A stretch of 59,995 nucleotides of DNA from Jiangella asiatica (GCF_004349065.1 NZ_SMKZ01000042.1:1-59995); one strand, 5' to 3'; shown: positions 33,437 through 43,861, counted from the first letter of the stretch. A program made the numbers and translations. Notes: generated from the letters alone by a model not told the origin.

Positions 33437-34420
33437 GTGATCGGTGACAACGGCGACCAGTCCGCCCGGCCCTTCCGCTCCGGCTTCGCCTGCTTCGTCG
33501 GACGGCCCAACGCGGGCAAGTCCACGCTGACCAACGCGGTGGTCGGCGAGAAGATCGCCATCACGTCGAACCGCCCACAAACCACCCGGCACGCCATCCG
33601 CGGCATCGTCCACCGCGAGCACGGCCAGCTGGTCGTCGTCGACACCCCGGGCCTGCACCGGCCGCGCACCCTGCTCGGCCAACGGCTCAACGACCTCGTC
33701 CGCTCCACCTGGGCCGAGGTCGATGTCATCGGCGTCTGCATCCCGGCCAACGAGACCATCGGTCCCGGTGACCGCTTCATCGCCCGCGAGGTTGCCGCCA
33801 TCGGCCGAACGCCGAAGGTCGCCGTCGTCACCAAGTCCGACCTCGTCGGCGGCGACCGCCTGGCCCAGCAGCTTGCCGCCGTCGCTCAGCTGGGGGAGGA
33901 GACCGGCACCGAGTGGGCCGAGGTCGTTCCCGTCTCGGCGACCGATCGACTAGCGGCCTTGGCGAAGAAAAGTGCCTCGGCCGGGGCTGACCGCGTCGAG
34001 CTGCTGACCGGCCTCCTGCTCGACCAGCTACCGGAGGGCCCGCCGCTGTATCCAGACGGGGAGCTGACCGACGAGCCGGAGGAGACGCTGGTCGCGGAGC
34101 TGGTGCGCGAGGCGGCGCTGGAGGGCGTGCGCGACGAGCTGCCGCACTCCATCGCCGTCGTCGTCGAGGAGATGATCCCGCGCGAGGACCGGCCGGCCGA
34201 CCGCCCGCTGCTGGACGTCCACGTCAACCTCTATGTGGAGCGCGACAGCCAGAAGGCCATCGTCATCGGACGCAAGGGCGCTCGGCTACGCGACGTCGGC
34301 ACCCGGGCGCGCACCCAGATCGAGCGGCTGCTCGGGACGCCGGTCTACCTCGACCTGCACGTCAAAATCGCCAAGGACTGGCAGCGGGATCCGAAGCAAC
34401 TTGGTCGCCTGGGCTTCTGA
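33437..34420 (+). CDS. era: GTPase Era
   Basis: A 327-residue Ras-like GTPase that binds the 3' end of 16S rRNA and assists 30S assembly. Motifs are G1 GRPNAGKST, G2 region TSNRPQTTRHAIRGI, G3 DTPGLHRPRTLLG and G4 TKSD. The C-terminal KH domain is in VERDSQKAIVIGRKGARLRD. The start is GTG 33437, with GGGAG 9 bases upstream; the longer frame to 33011 is antisense to the SMR gene. It is separated from the ybeY run by the membrane-protein and SMR genes, an insertion into an otherwise conserved cluster. A long palindrome begins right at its stop. Confidence 0.95.
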   Translation: MIGDNGDQSARPFRSGFACFVGRPNAGKSTLTNAVVGEKIAITSNRPQTTRHAIRGIVHREHGQLVVVDTPGLHRPRTLLGQRLNDLVRSTWAEVDVIGVCIPANETIGPGDRFIAREVAAIGRTPKVAVVTKSDLVGGDRLAQQLAAVAQLGEETGTEWAEVVPVSATDRLAALAKKSASAGADRVELLTGLLLDQLPEGPPLYPDGELTDEPEETLVAELVREAALEGVRDELPHSIAVVVEEMIPREDRPADRPLLDVHVNLYVERDSQKAIVIGRKGARLRDVGTRARTQIERLLGTPVYLDLHVKIAKDWQRDPKQLGRLGF

Positions 34421-34522
34421 TGGGCCGCAGGGCCGGGTGATGCCGGCCCCGCCCGCGGGGGCTCGTTCCTCACCCCCGATGCCCGACCGAACCCTGGCCG
34501 GCATCACCCGGCCCTTGGGCCC
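34421..34522. terminator. Long palindrome between convergent era and hydrolase genes
   Basis: The left arm starts at 34421 and the right arm ends at 34522. Both contain GGGCCGGGTGATGCCGGCC or its complement in a perfect 19-bp match, plus an outer GGGCC pairing with a small bulge. The 47-base middle is C-rich. The right arm extends 19 bp into the hydrolase gene's 3' end. Probable bidirectional terminator. Confidence 0.75.
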
Positions 34523-35232
34523 GCTGTGGTCGCCGCGGCCCCGTTGTTCCAGGTGAGAAAGGGGACGACGGCTGCCAGGAAGTCCGCTGGCCGGGTGGTG
34601 TGCACCTGGTGACCGGCGTCGATGGTCACGAGGGTCGCGGCAGGCATCAGCGCCGCCATCCGGGCGATCTTGTCCTGGGGGATCTGGCTTCGCGGACCGC
34701 CGGCGATGACCAACGTCGGCGTCGTGAGCCCGGGCAGCAGGGACGGCCAGGAGGGGTCAGGGGTGCGGACCTGTGACTTGACCGTCGTGAGCACCGCCCA
34801 GTCGTAGGGCAGATCGCCGTCCGGGCGCGGCCCGACGGTGACGTCGTCGCGCGGCCACGGCGGAGGTGTTTCCTCCAGGACCAGCCGGCGGACGCGGTCG
34901 GGGTGCGCTGCCGCGAACTGGTAGCCGACGACCCCGCCCATGGAGTGACCGACGACGTCGGCTCGCTCGAAGCCGAGCGCGTCGAGGAGACCGAGAAGGT
35001 CGTCGCGCATCAGCTCGAAGGAGTACGACGGCGTCCGCGCGCTGTCGCCGTGTCCACGCGCGTCGTACGCGTACACGGTCCGGCCGTCGGCCAGCGGCGG
35101 CCCCATGTCGTCCCAGGTGGAAGCGTCGCCGCCGACGCCGTGCAACAGCACGACGGGCACCCCGTCCGCATCGCCCCACTGCCGGTACGCCAGGTCCACG
35201 CCGTCGACGGTTCGCAGGTTCGTCACCCGCAC
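34504..35232 (-). CDS. Alpha/beta-fold hydrolase
   Basis: A 242-residue single-domain hydrolase. The oxyanion-hole segment VVLLHGVGGDAST is near residue 28, the nucleophile elbow is GHSMGG (Ser about residue 96), and the catalytic His is in DAGHQVH near residue 212. The acid is probably in the TLVIAGGPRSQIPQ region, though the usual Asp is not evident there. The substrate cannot be told; the family includes esterases, haloperoxidase-like and C-C hydrolases. GTG 35232 is the start. The last six or so residues are encoded within a palindrome arm. It is divergent from leuA and shares an approximately 50-bp promoter gap with the leucine leader. Confidence 0.85.
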   Translation of the reverse strand: MRVTNLRTVDGVDLAYRQWGDADGVPVVLLHGVGGDASTWDDMGPPLADGRTVYAYDARGHGDSARTPSYSFELMRDDLLGLLDALGFERADVVGHSMGGVVGYQFAAAHPDRVRRLVLEETPPPWPRDDVTVGPRPDGDLPYDWAVLTTVKSQVRTPDPSWPSLLPGLTTPTLVIAGGPRSQIPQDKIARMAALMPAATLVTIDAGHQVHTTRPADFLAAVVPFLTWNNGAAATTAGPRAG

Positions 35233-35271
35233 ACGGTACTGGCGCGCGGGCGGGTCGCCAGGGGACGGTGC

Positions 35272-35277
35272 TACAGT
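35272..35277 (+). promoter_or_regulatory. Probable -10 element of the leuA leader transcript
   Basis: TACAGT lies 7 bases before the GTG of the leader peptide. Transcription would then start at or next to that GTG, giving a leaderless message, which is common in actinobacteria. No convincing -35 element was seen. Confidence 0.45.
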
Positions 35278-35284
35278 CTGTGCC

Positions 35285-37158
<1,874 letters not shown>

Positions 37159-37210
37159 CGGCGGCGACGGTCTGGCGAGAACGGCCCGACGACCGGCGCG
37201 AGCTGGCATC

Positions 37211-37300
37211 GAAATGATCACGTTCGGCACGAGATCTCGTGTCGCACCATGCTCGCAAGCCTCGTGATGCACGGGTGATCCTGCTGAACGTGATCATTCC
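37211..37300 (+). repeat. Cloverleaf-like palindromic repeat, copy A4 (full)
   Basis: Left arm GAAATGATCACGTTCGGCA (37211-37229) and right arm TGCTGAACGTGATCATTCC (37282-37300) pair with two mismatches; CACGAGATCTCGTG lies just inside. The second inner hairpin (CACCATGCTCGCAAGC...) is diverged. It lies 52 bp after the leuA stop, in leuA orientation. The rest of the 289-bp gap to the carboxypeptidase gene presumably holds that gene's promoter. Confidence 0.85.
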
Positions 37301-37447
37301 TAGGTCCGACGCGGCCGCGGGGGCGAGGCGACAGGACGATATGACAACGGATGTGACACAACCGGACGTCTCTTGACAGGGGCAGAGGTATAGACCATCG
37401 TCGTCGCACTGTCGATCGTCGATCGCGTGTGACGCCGAGGAGCGACC

Positions 37448-39037
37448 ATGGCCCTGCGCACCCGTAACCTCGTCATCCCGTTCGCCGCGGGCGCCCTGCT
37501 GGCCGGGGCGCCGGCGTTGCTGCACGCGGAACCGGACGCGACCGCTCCGCTCATACCCGAGGCCGAGGTCAGCGACCTTGCCGCAGACCTCGACAGCATC
37601 CTGGACGACCCACGGCTGGACGGGGGGCAGGCCTCCGTCGTCGTCCGGGACGCGGCGAGCGGCGAGACGCTGTACGAGCACGATCCGGACCAGCGGCTGA
37701 TGCCGGCCTCGAATGAGAAGCTGCTGACCTCCGCGGTCGCGATGGACGTGCTGGGGCCCGGCTACACCTTCACGACGACGGTCGCAACGACCGGCCGGCA
37801 GACGGGGCCGATCCTGCGCGGCGACGTCCATCTGCGCGGCACCGGCGACCCGACCATGCTCGCCGCCGACTACGCCGAGCTCGCGGCCCGGATCGCCGAC
37901 GACGGGGTTCGCGTCATCTCCGGGCGGGTGGTCGCCGACGACACCTGGTTCGACGACGTCCGCCTCGGCAACGACTGGGCGTGGGACGACGAGCCGTACT
38001 ACTACGCGGCACCGGTGTCCGCGCTGACCGTGGCACCCGACACCGACTACGACGCAGGCACCGTCATCGTCAACGTCGACCCCGGGACCGCGCCGGGTCA
38101 ACCGGCCACCGTCACCGTCACTCCGGACACCGACGTCGTCACGATCGTCAACGAGGCCACCACCGGCGCGGCCGGCAGCGGCAACGACGTCAGCGTCGAG
38201 CGCGAACACGGCAGCAACCGGATCGTGGTCCGCGGCTCGGTCGCCGCAGAGGGCAGCGGTACCGGCGAGTGGGCGAGCGTCTGGGAACCCACCGACTACG
38301 CCGCCGACGTGTTCACCAAGGCCCTCGCCGCCAACGGCGTGCGCGTCACCGGCGCGCCGGTCCGCGGCACCACCCCGGACGACGCGCGGGTGCTCGCCGA
38401 GCACACATCCATGCCGCTCAGCGAGCTGCTCGTGCCGTTCATGAAGCTCAGCAACAACGGCCACGCCGAGGTCCTGATCAAGGCGATGGGTCGCGAGGCG
38501 GCCGGCGCCGGCACCTGGGCGGCCGGGCTCGCCGTGCTCCGCTCGCAGCTGCCCGGCTACGGCGTCGACACCGCCACCGTCGCCAACCGGGACGGCTCCG
38601 GGCTGTCGCGGCGCAACCTCATCTCGTCCGCGGAGATCGCCGACCTGCTGGTCGCCGTCCAGGATCGGCCGTGGTTCGACACCTGGTACGAGGCGCTGCC
38701 GATCGCCGGCGTCTCGGACCGGATGACCGGCGGCACGCTGCGCTCGCGGATGGTGGGCACTCCGGCCTCCGGCAACGTGCACGCCAAGACCGGCTCGCTC
38801 ACTGGCGCGTCGTCGCTGTCGGGCTACGTCGACGACGCGGACGGCCGGCGGCTGGTCTTCTCGATCATGCTGAACGACTACGTCAGCGGCAAACCCAGTG
38901 ACCTGGAGGACGCGATCGCGGTCCGGCTGGCCCAGCACACCGAGGACGTCGCGGCCGCGGCCCGCACCGTCGAGGTGGAGATCCCTGCGGTCGAGCTGCC
39001 CGACGATGTGGAGTGCTCCTGGGCCAAGGCCTGCTGA
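37448..39037 (+). CDS. dacB: D-alanyl-D-alanine carboxypeptidase/endopeptidase (PBP4, S13 family)
   Basis: A 529-residue secreted penicillin-binding protein that trims or cleaves peptidoglycan cross-links. The signal peptide covers residues 1-28 (cleavage near LLHAEP). The active-site SxxK is S88-N-E-K91, the SxN motif is in KLSNNGHAEVLIKAMG, and the KTG motif (K447) is in AKTGSLTGASSLSGY; all three are intact. A long insertion between the first and second motifs (about residues 120-300) is typical of class C PBP4. Start ATG 37448 follows GAGGAGCG. Likely its own promoter in the 289-bp upstream gap. Confidence 0.94.
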   Translation: MALRTRNLVIPFAAGALLAGAPALLHAEPDATAPLIPEAEVSDLAADLDSILDDPRLDGGQASVVVRDAASGETLYEHDPDQRLMPASNEKLLTSAVAMDVLGPGYTFTTTVATTGRQTGPILRGDVHLRGTGDPTMLAADYAELAARIADDGVRVISGRVVADDTWFDDVRLGNDWAWDDEPYYYAAPVSALTVAPDTDYDAGTVIVNVDPGTAPGQPATVTVTPDTDVVTIVNEATTGAAGSGNDVSVEREHGSNRIVVRGSVAAEGSGTGEWASVWEPTDYAADVFTKALAANGVRVTGAPVRGTTPDDARVLAEHTSMPLSELLVPFMKLSNNGHAEVLIKAMGREAAGAGTWAAGLAVLRSQLPGYGVDTATVANRDGSGLSRRNLISSAEIADLLVAVQDRPWFDTWYEALPIAGVSDRMTGGTLRSRMVGTPASGNVHAKTGSLTGASSLSGYVDDADGRRLVFSIMLNDYVSGKPSDLEDAIAVRLAQHTEDVAAAARTVEVEIPAVELPDDVECSWAKAC

Positions 39038-39065
39038 CAGCCCGGCCGGGCCGGCGTTTGACGAT

Positions 39066-39359
39066 ATGACCATGGTCGGTGACCATGGTGGCGTGACGAT
39101 TGTGCCTGCCTCGCAGGTAGGGCCGGCCCCCGACGGCGCCGAGATCGGCGCCGGTCGGTTCAAGGCCGTGTGCCTACAGGTGCTCGACGAGGTCGCGGCC
39201 ACCCGCCGGCCGGTCACCATCACCAAACGGGGCCGGCCGGTGGCGCGGTTGGTGCCCGTCGATCCGCCGGCGCCGCCGTTCGGCGCGCTCGCCGGCACGG
39301 TCGGCGAGTACGGCGATCTGGTCGCACCCGTCGACGACGAGTGGGACGCGTTGCGGTGA
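39066..39359 (+). CDS. Phd/YefM-family antitoxin
   Basis: A 97-residue protein. The N-terminal half is the Phd/YefM DNA-binding fold, seen in GRFKAVCLQVLDEVAATRRP and VTITKRGRPVARLVPVDPP. The C-terminal acidic tail (LVAPVDDEWDALR) would wrap the toxin. It overlaps the PIN-toxin start by 4 bp (GTGA), the standard antitoxin-first layout. The start is uncertain: ATG 39066 and 39072 lie inside a repeated TGACCATGGT element, and GTG 39093 just after it gives an 88-residue protein closer to the family. No start has a clear ribosome-binding site. Confidence 0.85.
   Translation: MTMVGDHGGVTIVPASQVGPAPDGAEIGAGRFKAVCLQVLDEVAATRRPVTITKRGRPVARLVPVDPPAPPFGALAGTVGEYGDLVAPVDDEWDALR
39067..39089 (+). promoter_or_regulatory. 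Direct repeat TGACCATGGT, candidate toxin-antitoxin operator
   Basis: Perfect copies at 39067-39076 and 39080-39089, each with a palindromic ACCATGGT core, 13 bp apart. A TTGACG (39058-39063) and a TATGAC (39065-39070) nearby are possible -35 and -10 elements. If TATGAC is the -10 element, the GTG at 39093 is the true antitoxin start. Confidence 0.45.
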
Positions 39360-39787
39360 TCGCGGAAGGCCGTACGCACGTGCTGCTCGACACGCACGTG
39401 CTGGTCTGGATGCTGGCCGGCGACGAACGGTTGTCCCGCGGAGTACGGCAGGTGATCGAGAACGCGTCATACGAGGACGGCGCCGACGTCTGCGCCATCA
39501 GCCTGTGGGAGGTGTCCATGCTGGCTGAGATGGGCCGCCTGCCGCTGTTCCGCGACGTCGGGACCTGGGTCGATCTGGTGGCCACGCATCCGGCACTGAA
39601 CATCGTCCCGTTGGCCCCCGAGATCGCGGTGGCCAGCACTCGGCTGCCTGGTGAGCTGCACCGCGACCCGGCCGACCGCATGATCGTCGCGACCGCGTGC
39701 ACGGTGAACGCGACCCTGGTCACGGCTGACCGTGCCCTGCTCGAGTACGGGGCGCAGGGCCACGTCCGGGTGCTCGCCGCCGCCTGA
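39356..39787 (+). CDS. PIN-domain toxin (VapC-like)
   Basis: A 143-residue ribonuclease-type toxin. The four acidic PIN positions are visible: the Asp of VLLDTHVLVWML, the Glu of SLWEVSMLAEMG, the Asp of RDPADRMIVATA and the Asp of LVTADRALLEYG. Such toxins cut tRNA or rRNA when the antitoxin is degraded. GTG 39356 overlaps the antitoxin stop; the frame open to 39170 is shadow. The antitoxin is Phd-type rather than VapB-type, a frequent mixed pairing. Confidence 0.9.
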   Translation: MIAEGRTHVLLDTHVLVWMLAGDERLSRGVRQVIENASYEDGADVCAISLWEVSMLAEMGRLPLFRDVGTWVDLVATHPALNIVPLAPEIAVASTRLPGELHRDPADRMIVATACTVNATLVTADRALLEYGAQGHVRVLAAA

Positions 39788-39850
39788 GGGCGGGCGCCGC
39801 ATCCACCGCGATCCCGCTCCGAGCCGTCTCTCCGGGGCTCTCCCGCGGCC

Positions 39851-39973
39851 ATGCGGGTCAAGGGCGCACACCTGGTGCGCGTGGTGGACGCGCCCGACTG
39901 CCGAGTGGTCGGAGTCGCCTTCCTCGAAGACGTGCTCGAAGAACTCGTCGACGCTGGGCAACGCGGCACGTGA
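39851..39973 (+). pseudogene. Remnant of a CNNM/CBS-domain protein C-terminus
   Basis: A 40-codon frame (RVKGAHLVRVVDAPDCRVVG, VAFLEDVLEELVDAGQRGT) matches the end of the second CBS domain in CNNM-type proteins, where hVVxDxxxxVVGVVxLEDVLEELVGE is typical. Nothing upstream in any frame restores the rest of the gene, so it looks like a deletion scar. It has no ribosome-binding site. The gap 39788-40106 between the toxin and recO holds nothing else recognisable. Confidence 0.6.
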
Positions 39974-40106
39974 ACCACTGCCCGAATGCCCTGATGCTGC
40001 TCATGGAGACGGTGGTCGACGCCGCGTTACGGTCCGGGTCGGCCTCCGACGGAACAGGGACGGAACGGGCTAGGGTGGATGCGACGTGGGTGCAGGTGGA
40101 GGTTGT

Positions 40107-40835
40107 GTGGCTCTCTATCGTGACGAAGGGGTGGTCCTGCGCACCCAGAAGCTGGGTGAGGCCGACCGCATCGTCACGCTGCTGACCAGGGCCAACGGGC
40201 GCATCCGCGCGGTCGGCAAGGGGGTGCGGCGCACCACCAGCCGGTTCGGCGCGCGGCTCGAGCCGTTCATGCACGTCGACGCCCAGTTCGCCACCGGCCG
40301 CACGCTCGACATCGTCACCCAGGCCGAGACCATCGCGCCGTACGGCATGAGCATCACCGACGACTACGGCCGTTACACCACCGGCACCGCCATCCTGGAG
40401 ACCGCCGAGCGGCTCACCGCAGAGGAGCGCGAGCCGGCCGTCCAGCACTACCTGCTGCTGGTGGGCGCGCTGCGGACGCTCGCCGGCGCCGAGCACGACC
40501 CCGGCCTGGTCCTCGACGCATACCTGTTGCGCGGGCTGTCCGTCGCCGGGTTCGCACCCAGCTTCGCCGACTGCGCCCGCTGCGACGCCGAGGGACCACA
40601 CCGGCTGTTCTCAGTGCAGGCCGGCGGCGTGGTGTGCCGGTCGTGCCGGCCGTCCGGGACGGTCGCACCATCGCCGGACACCATCGCGCTGCTGGCGGCG
40701 CTGCTCACCGGTGATTGGGCGGTCGCCGACTCCAGCGAGCCGCGCACCCGGCGCGAGGCCAGCGGCATCACCGCGGCGTTCCTGCAGTGGCACCTGGAGC
40801 GAGGGCTGCGGTCGTTGGGCCTGGTGGAGCGGTGA
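40107..40835 (+). CDS. recO: DNA repair protein RecO
   Basis: A 242-residue protein that loads RecA onto SSB-coated single-stranded DNA with RecR. It has an N-terminal OB fold ([40 protein letters not shown]) and a helical C-terminal domain. The four-cysteine zinc site is formed by CARCDAEG and CRSC. The start is GTG 40107, with GGTGGAGG 5 bases upstream and the standard ALYRDEG opening. It is followed 37 bp later by uppS, the usual actinobacterial pair. Confidence 0.94.
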   Translation: MALYRDEGVVLRTQKLGEADRIVTLLTRANGRIRAVGKGVRRTTSRFGARLEPFMHVDAQFATGRTLDIVTQAETIAPYGMSITDDYGRYTTGTAILETAERLTAEEREPAVQHYLLLVGALRTLAGAEHDPGLVLDAYLLRGLSVAGFAPSFADCARCDAEGPHRLFSVQAGGVVCRSCRPSGTVAPSPDTIALLAALLTGDWAVADSSEPRTRREASGITAAFLQWHLERGLRSLGLVER

Positions 40836-40872
40836 GCCGTCGGGCACGTCGGGCGACCGGGAGGCTGGAGCG

Positions 40873-41658
40873 GTGAGGCGTACGTACACGCCCCCGACGC
40901 CGCATCCGTCGGGGGCGACCCCGCCGCCCGTGCCACGCGACCTGGTGCCGGCGCACGTGGCGCTGGTGATGGACGGCAACGGGCGCTGGGCCAATGCCCG
41001 CGGGTTGCCGCGCACCAAGGGCCACGAGGCCGGCGAGGCGGTGCTGCTCGACGTCATCCACGGCGCCATCGAGATCGGAATCCGGCACCTGTCGGTGTAC
41101 GCCTTCTCCACCGAGAACTGGCGCCGGTCGCCGGAGGAGGTCCGCTTCCTCATGGGCTTCAACCGCACGGTCATCCGCCGCCGCCGCGACGAGCTCGACG
41201 CGCTGGGTGTGCGCATCCGCTGGGCGGGTCGGCGGCCGCGGCTGTGGAAGAGCGTCATCTCCGAGCTCGAGGATGCCGAGCGGCGCACCCGCGGCAACGA
41301 CGCCATCACGCTGCAGTTCTGCGTCAACTACGGCGGACGGGCCGAGCTGGGCGATGCCGCGGCGGCGCTGGCGGCCGACGTCGCGGCCGGACGGCTGCGG
41401 GCGGACCGGGTGAACGAGCGAACTCTCGCGCGCTACCTCTACAACCCTGACCTGCCGGACGTCGACCTGTTCGTCCGGCCGTCGGGAGAGCAGCGCACGT
41501 CGAACTTCATGCTGTGGCAGTCCGCCTACGCCGAGATGGTCTTCCTGGACACGTTGTGGCCGGACTTCGATCGGCGGCGGTTGTGGGACGCGGTCGAGAT
41601 CTACGCCCGGCGCGACCGGCGGTACGGGGGAGCGGACCCGCAAGCCCCGACGGTGTGA
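40873..41658 (+). CDS. uppS: Isoprenyl (undecaprenyl/decaprenyl) diphosphate synthase
   Basis: A 261-residue cis-prenyltransferase that makes the lipid carrier for peptidoglycan and wall glycopolymers. The substrate-binding P-loop [20 protein letters not shown] has the catalytic Asp; [14 protein letters not shown] and the C-terminal [20 protein letters not shown] and [13 protein letters not shown] are family hallmarks. The start is GTG 40873 with GGAG just upstream; the sequence around it, CTGGAGCGGTGAG, nearly repeats the end of recO. Co-transcription with recO is likely. A small GACGCG/CGCGTC hairpin (41657-41670) overlaps the stop. The gap 41659-41851 shows no gene. Confidence 0.95.
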   Translation: MRRTYTPPTPHPSGATPPPVPRDLVPAHVALVMDGNGRWANARGLPRTKGHEAGEAVLLDVIHGAIEIGIRHLSVYAFSTENWRRSPEEVRFLMGFNRTVIRRRRDELDALGVRIRWAGRRPRLWKSVISELEDAERRTRGNDAITLQFCVNYGGRAELGDAAAALAADVAAGRLRADRVNERTLARYLYNPDLPDVDLFVRPSGEQRTSNFMLWQSAYAEMVFLDTLWPDFDRRRLWDAVEIYARRDRRYGGADPQAPTV

Positions 41659-41851
41659 CGCGGTCGCGTCGTCCGGGGGTCCGTGGGGTGCGCCCCGGGA
41701 CGGGCGGTCGTTACCTCACCACCGAAGTTGGGGTCCGAGGGCTTGCTCTCGGCTGGGATCTGGTCACACCTATCCCGTCATCCACCCCCGGTGCTTGCCC
41801 AGGCGGAGCCGAGGGCCGTCGAGGGCGCTGGCCTCGCTGCGTGGGACTGGC

Positions 41852-42310
41852 TTACACGGGGCCCATGTCGCGCTCTTCGCGCCAGCCGAGGTTGGTGGCC
41901 ATGCGCATGAGGACGTCGACGGCGACGCGGTACTCGTCCTCGCTGATGCCTTCGGTGACCCGGTCGCGGTCGGCGGACACGGCGGCCTGGATGTCGGTGA
42001 GCGCCTTGAGCCCGGTGTCGGTAAGCGCGACCCGGTCGGTGCCGACGGTGGTGGCCCAGCCGCGGTTGACGAGGTCGTCGACGACCGGGCGGACGGTCGG
42101 CATATGCGGCGCCAGGTATAGGGCGGCTTCGTCGTCGATGTGCGCGTAGGTGGCGGGGCCGGATTCAAGCAGGTTGAGGATCTGCCAGTGCCGCGGCGTG
42201 ACGGCGGCGCTGCCCAGGACGGCGTCGAAGCCCTGGTCGATCAGGCGGTCGACCAGCTTCAGCCAGTACCCGATCGGGTGGCGCTCCTCCGACGCCCTGG
42301 ACGCGTTCAT
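41852..42310 (-). CDS. MarR-family transcriptional regulator
   Basis: A 152-residue winged-helix protein. The N-terminal dimerisation helix (IGYWLKLVDRLIDQGFDAVL) is followed by the DNA-binding part VTPRHWQILNLLESGPATYA and APHMPTVRPVVDDLVNRGWA with the wing TTVGTDRVALTDTGLKALTD. Targets and ligand are unknown; no transporter or enzyme gene lies next to it except the sigma gene upstream on the same strand. ATG 42310 has TAGGAGA 7 bases upstream. The 161-bp gap on its 5' side is long enough for its own promoter. Confidence 0.86.
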   Translation of the reverse strand: MNASRASEERHPIGYWLKLVDRLIDQGFDAVLGSAAVTPRHWQILNLLESGPATYAHIDDEAALYLAPHMPTVRPVVDDLVNRGWATTVGTDRVALTDTGLKALTDIQAAVSADRDRVTEGISEDEYRVAVDVLMRMATNLGWREERDMGPV

Positions 42311-42426
42311 CGAGCTCTCCTATGCAAACCTGTCATGTTGAACGCACAAATTACCGGCCGGAACGCCGGCGCACCTGAGAACGACCCACCGCCACTGTGC
42401 AATGCGTCCTTATCATCGCATTTCAA

Positions 42427-42438
42427 CCCCCGATCGGG
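42427..42438 (-). terminator. Possible terminator of the ECF42-like sigma gene
   Basis: The perfect 12-base palindrome CCCCGATCGGGG lies 34 bp after the sigma stop and is followed on the minus strand by GTTGAAATG. A second hairpin with arms AATGCG and CGCATT (42401-42422) lies beyond it. Confidence 0.35.
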
Positions 42439-42471
42439 GCTTCCATCGAGCGAATCGTGCACGTGCCCTCG

Positions 42472-43713
42472 TCAGCCCGCCGAGGTGAGCCGGGCGGCGC
42501 GGTCCTGGAGGTAGCGCTGCTCGGGCAGGCTCGTGGTGCGCGTGGCGGCCAGCTCGTACGCGGCGCGGGCGGCGTCGTCGTCGCCGGCCATCTCGAGCAG
42601 ATGCGCCCGCACCGCCTCCAGCCGGTGGTGCTCGGCCAGCCGGCTGTCGGACTCCAGCGTCACGAGGAGGTCGAGCCCGGCCCGCGGCCCGTGCACCATT
42701 GCCACCGCGACCGCGTGGTTCAGGGTGACCATCGGGTTGGGCGCGATCCGTTCGAGCAGCTCGTACAGCGCGACGATCTGCGGCCAGTCGGTGTCGTCGG
42801 CCCGCTTCGCCTCGTCGTGGACGGCGGCGATGGCGGCCTGCAACTGGTAGGGGCCGACCCGGCCGTGCGTGAGCGCGTCGGTGATCAGCGCGACGCCCTC
42901 GTCGATGGCGTCGGCGTTCCACAGGCGGCGGTCCTGCTCGGCCAGCGGGACGAGGGTGCCGTCCTCGCGGCTGCGGGCCGGCCGGCGCGCGTCGGTGAGC
43001 AGCATCAGCGCCAGGAGGCCGCTGACCTCGCCGTCGTCGGCCAGGAGCTTGTGGACCTGCCGGGTGAGGCGGATGGCCTCCGCGGTGAGCTCCGCCCGCT
43101 GCAGGTCGGCACCCGACGTCGCGGTGTAGCCCTCGTTGAAGATCAGGTAGAGCACGTGGAGGACGGCGCGCAGCCGGCTCTCGCGCTCGTCTGCCGGCGG
43201 CAGCTGGAACGCGACCCCGCTGGTCTTGATGCTCTGCTTGGCCCGGCTGATGCGCTGCGCCATTGTGGCCTCGGGCACCATGAACGCGCGTGCGATCTGC
43301 GCCGTCGTCAGGCCGCCGACGGCGCGCAGGGTCAGCGAGACCTGTGACGGCGCCGACAACGCGGGATGGCAGCACATGAACAGCAGCGTCAGCGTGTCGT
43401 CCTGCGATGGTGGCGCCTCGTCGGCCGGCGGCGCGGCGAAGAGCACGTCCGACGGCGTCAGGGCCGCGGCCGTCTCCTCCCGCCGGCGCCGCGCGGACTC
43501 GCTGCGCAACTGGTCGGTGAGCCGCCTCGACGCGACCGTGATGAGCCACGCCCGCGGGTTGCTCGGCACGCCTTGGTCCGGCCACTGGACCGCGGCGGCA
43601 AGCAGGGCGTCCTGGACGGCGTCTTCGGCGGCGTCGAAGTGGCCGTACCGGCGCACCAGCGCGCCAAGCACGCGCGGTGCCTGTTCGCGCAGTTGTTGTT
43701 CGATGCCGTCCAC
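42472..43713 (-). CDS. ECF sigma factor with SnoaL/TPR-like C-terminal extension (ECF42-like)
   Basis: A 413-residue protein, much longer than ordinary ECF factors. Regions 2 and 4 occupy the first 180 residues (LGALVRRYGHFDAAEDAVQD and LRAVGGLTTAQIARAFMVPE, ATMAQRISRAKQSIK). A roughly 230-residue helical C-terminal domain of the DUF6596 kind includes LHVLYLIFNEGYTATSGADL and NHAVAVAMVHGPRAGLDLL. In this group the extension is needed for activity, and genes for DGPF/YCII proteins are usually next door; none is visible here. Start GTG 43713 is chosen because upstream codons run into a palindrome; its ribosome-binding site is weak. Confidence 0.86.
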   Translation of the reverse strand: MDGIEQQLREQAPRVLGALVRRYGHFDAAEDAVQDALLAAAVQWPDQGVPSNPRAWLITVASRRLTDQLRSESARRRREETAAALTPSDVLFAAPPADEAPPSQDDTLTLLFMCCHPALSAPSQVSLTLRAVGGLTTAQIARAFMVPEATMAQRISRAKQSIKTSGVAFQLPPADERESRLRAVLHVLYLIFNEGYTATSGADLQRAELTAEAIRLTRQVHKLLADDGEVSGLLALMLLTDARRPARSREDGTLVPLAEQDRRLWNADAIDEGVALITDALTHGRVGPYQLQAAIAAVHDEAKRADDTDWPQIVALYELLERIAPNPMVTLNHAVAVAMVHGPRAGLDLLVTLESDSRLAEHHRLEAVRAHLLEMAGDDDAARAAYELAATRTTSLPEQRYLQDRAARLTSAG

Positions 43714-43764
43714 GGTGACCCATTCTGCGCCATCGGCACCTCTCACCTCCGATCGATAGCTCTC

Positions 43765-43839
43765 CGCCCCCTTGATCAAGGAGCAGATCGTGATCAACAG
43801 AAAAAGGATCACGGTCTACTCCATGATCAACGGGGGGCG
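43765..43839. repeat. Long palindrome, GTTGATCATGG family, copy D
   Basis: Left arm 43765-43795 and right arm 43807-43839 pair over about 30 bp with several mismatches. On the minus strand the right arm reads CGTTGATCATGGAGTAGACC then GTGATC. The loop is the A-rich AACAGAAAAAG. It fills half of the 148-bp gap between znuB and the sigma gene, so it may end znuB transcription. Confidence 0.7.
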
Positions 43840-43861
43840 ACGAGGAGGCGGTGGGTGGGTG

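Noticed and set aside
39732-40073. Alternative frames between the PIN toxin and recO
   Set aside because: They are Ser/Arg-rich without family signals; only the short CBS-like segment in one frame resembles a known protein.
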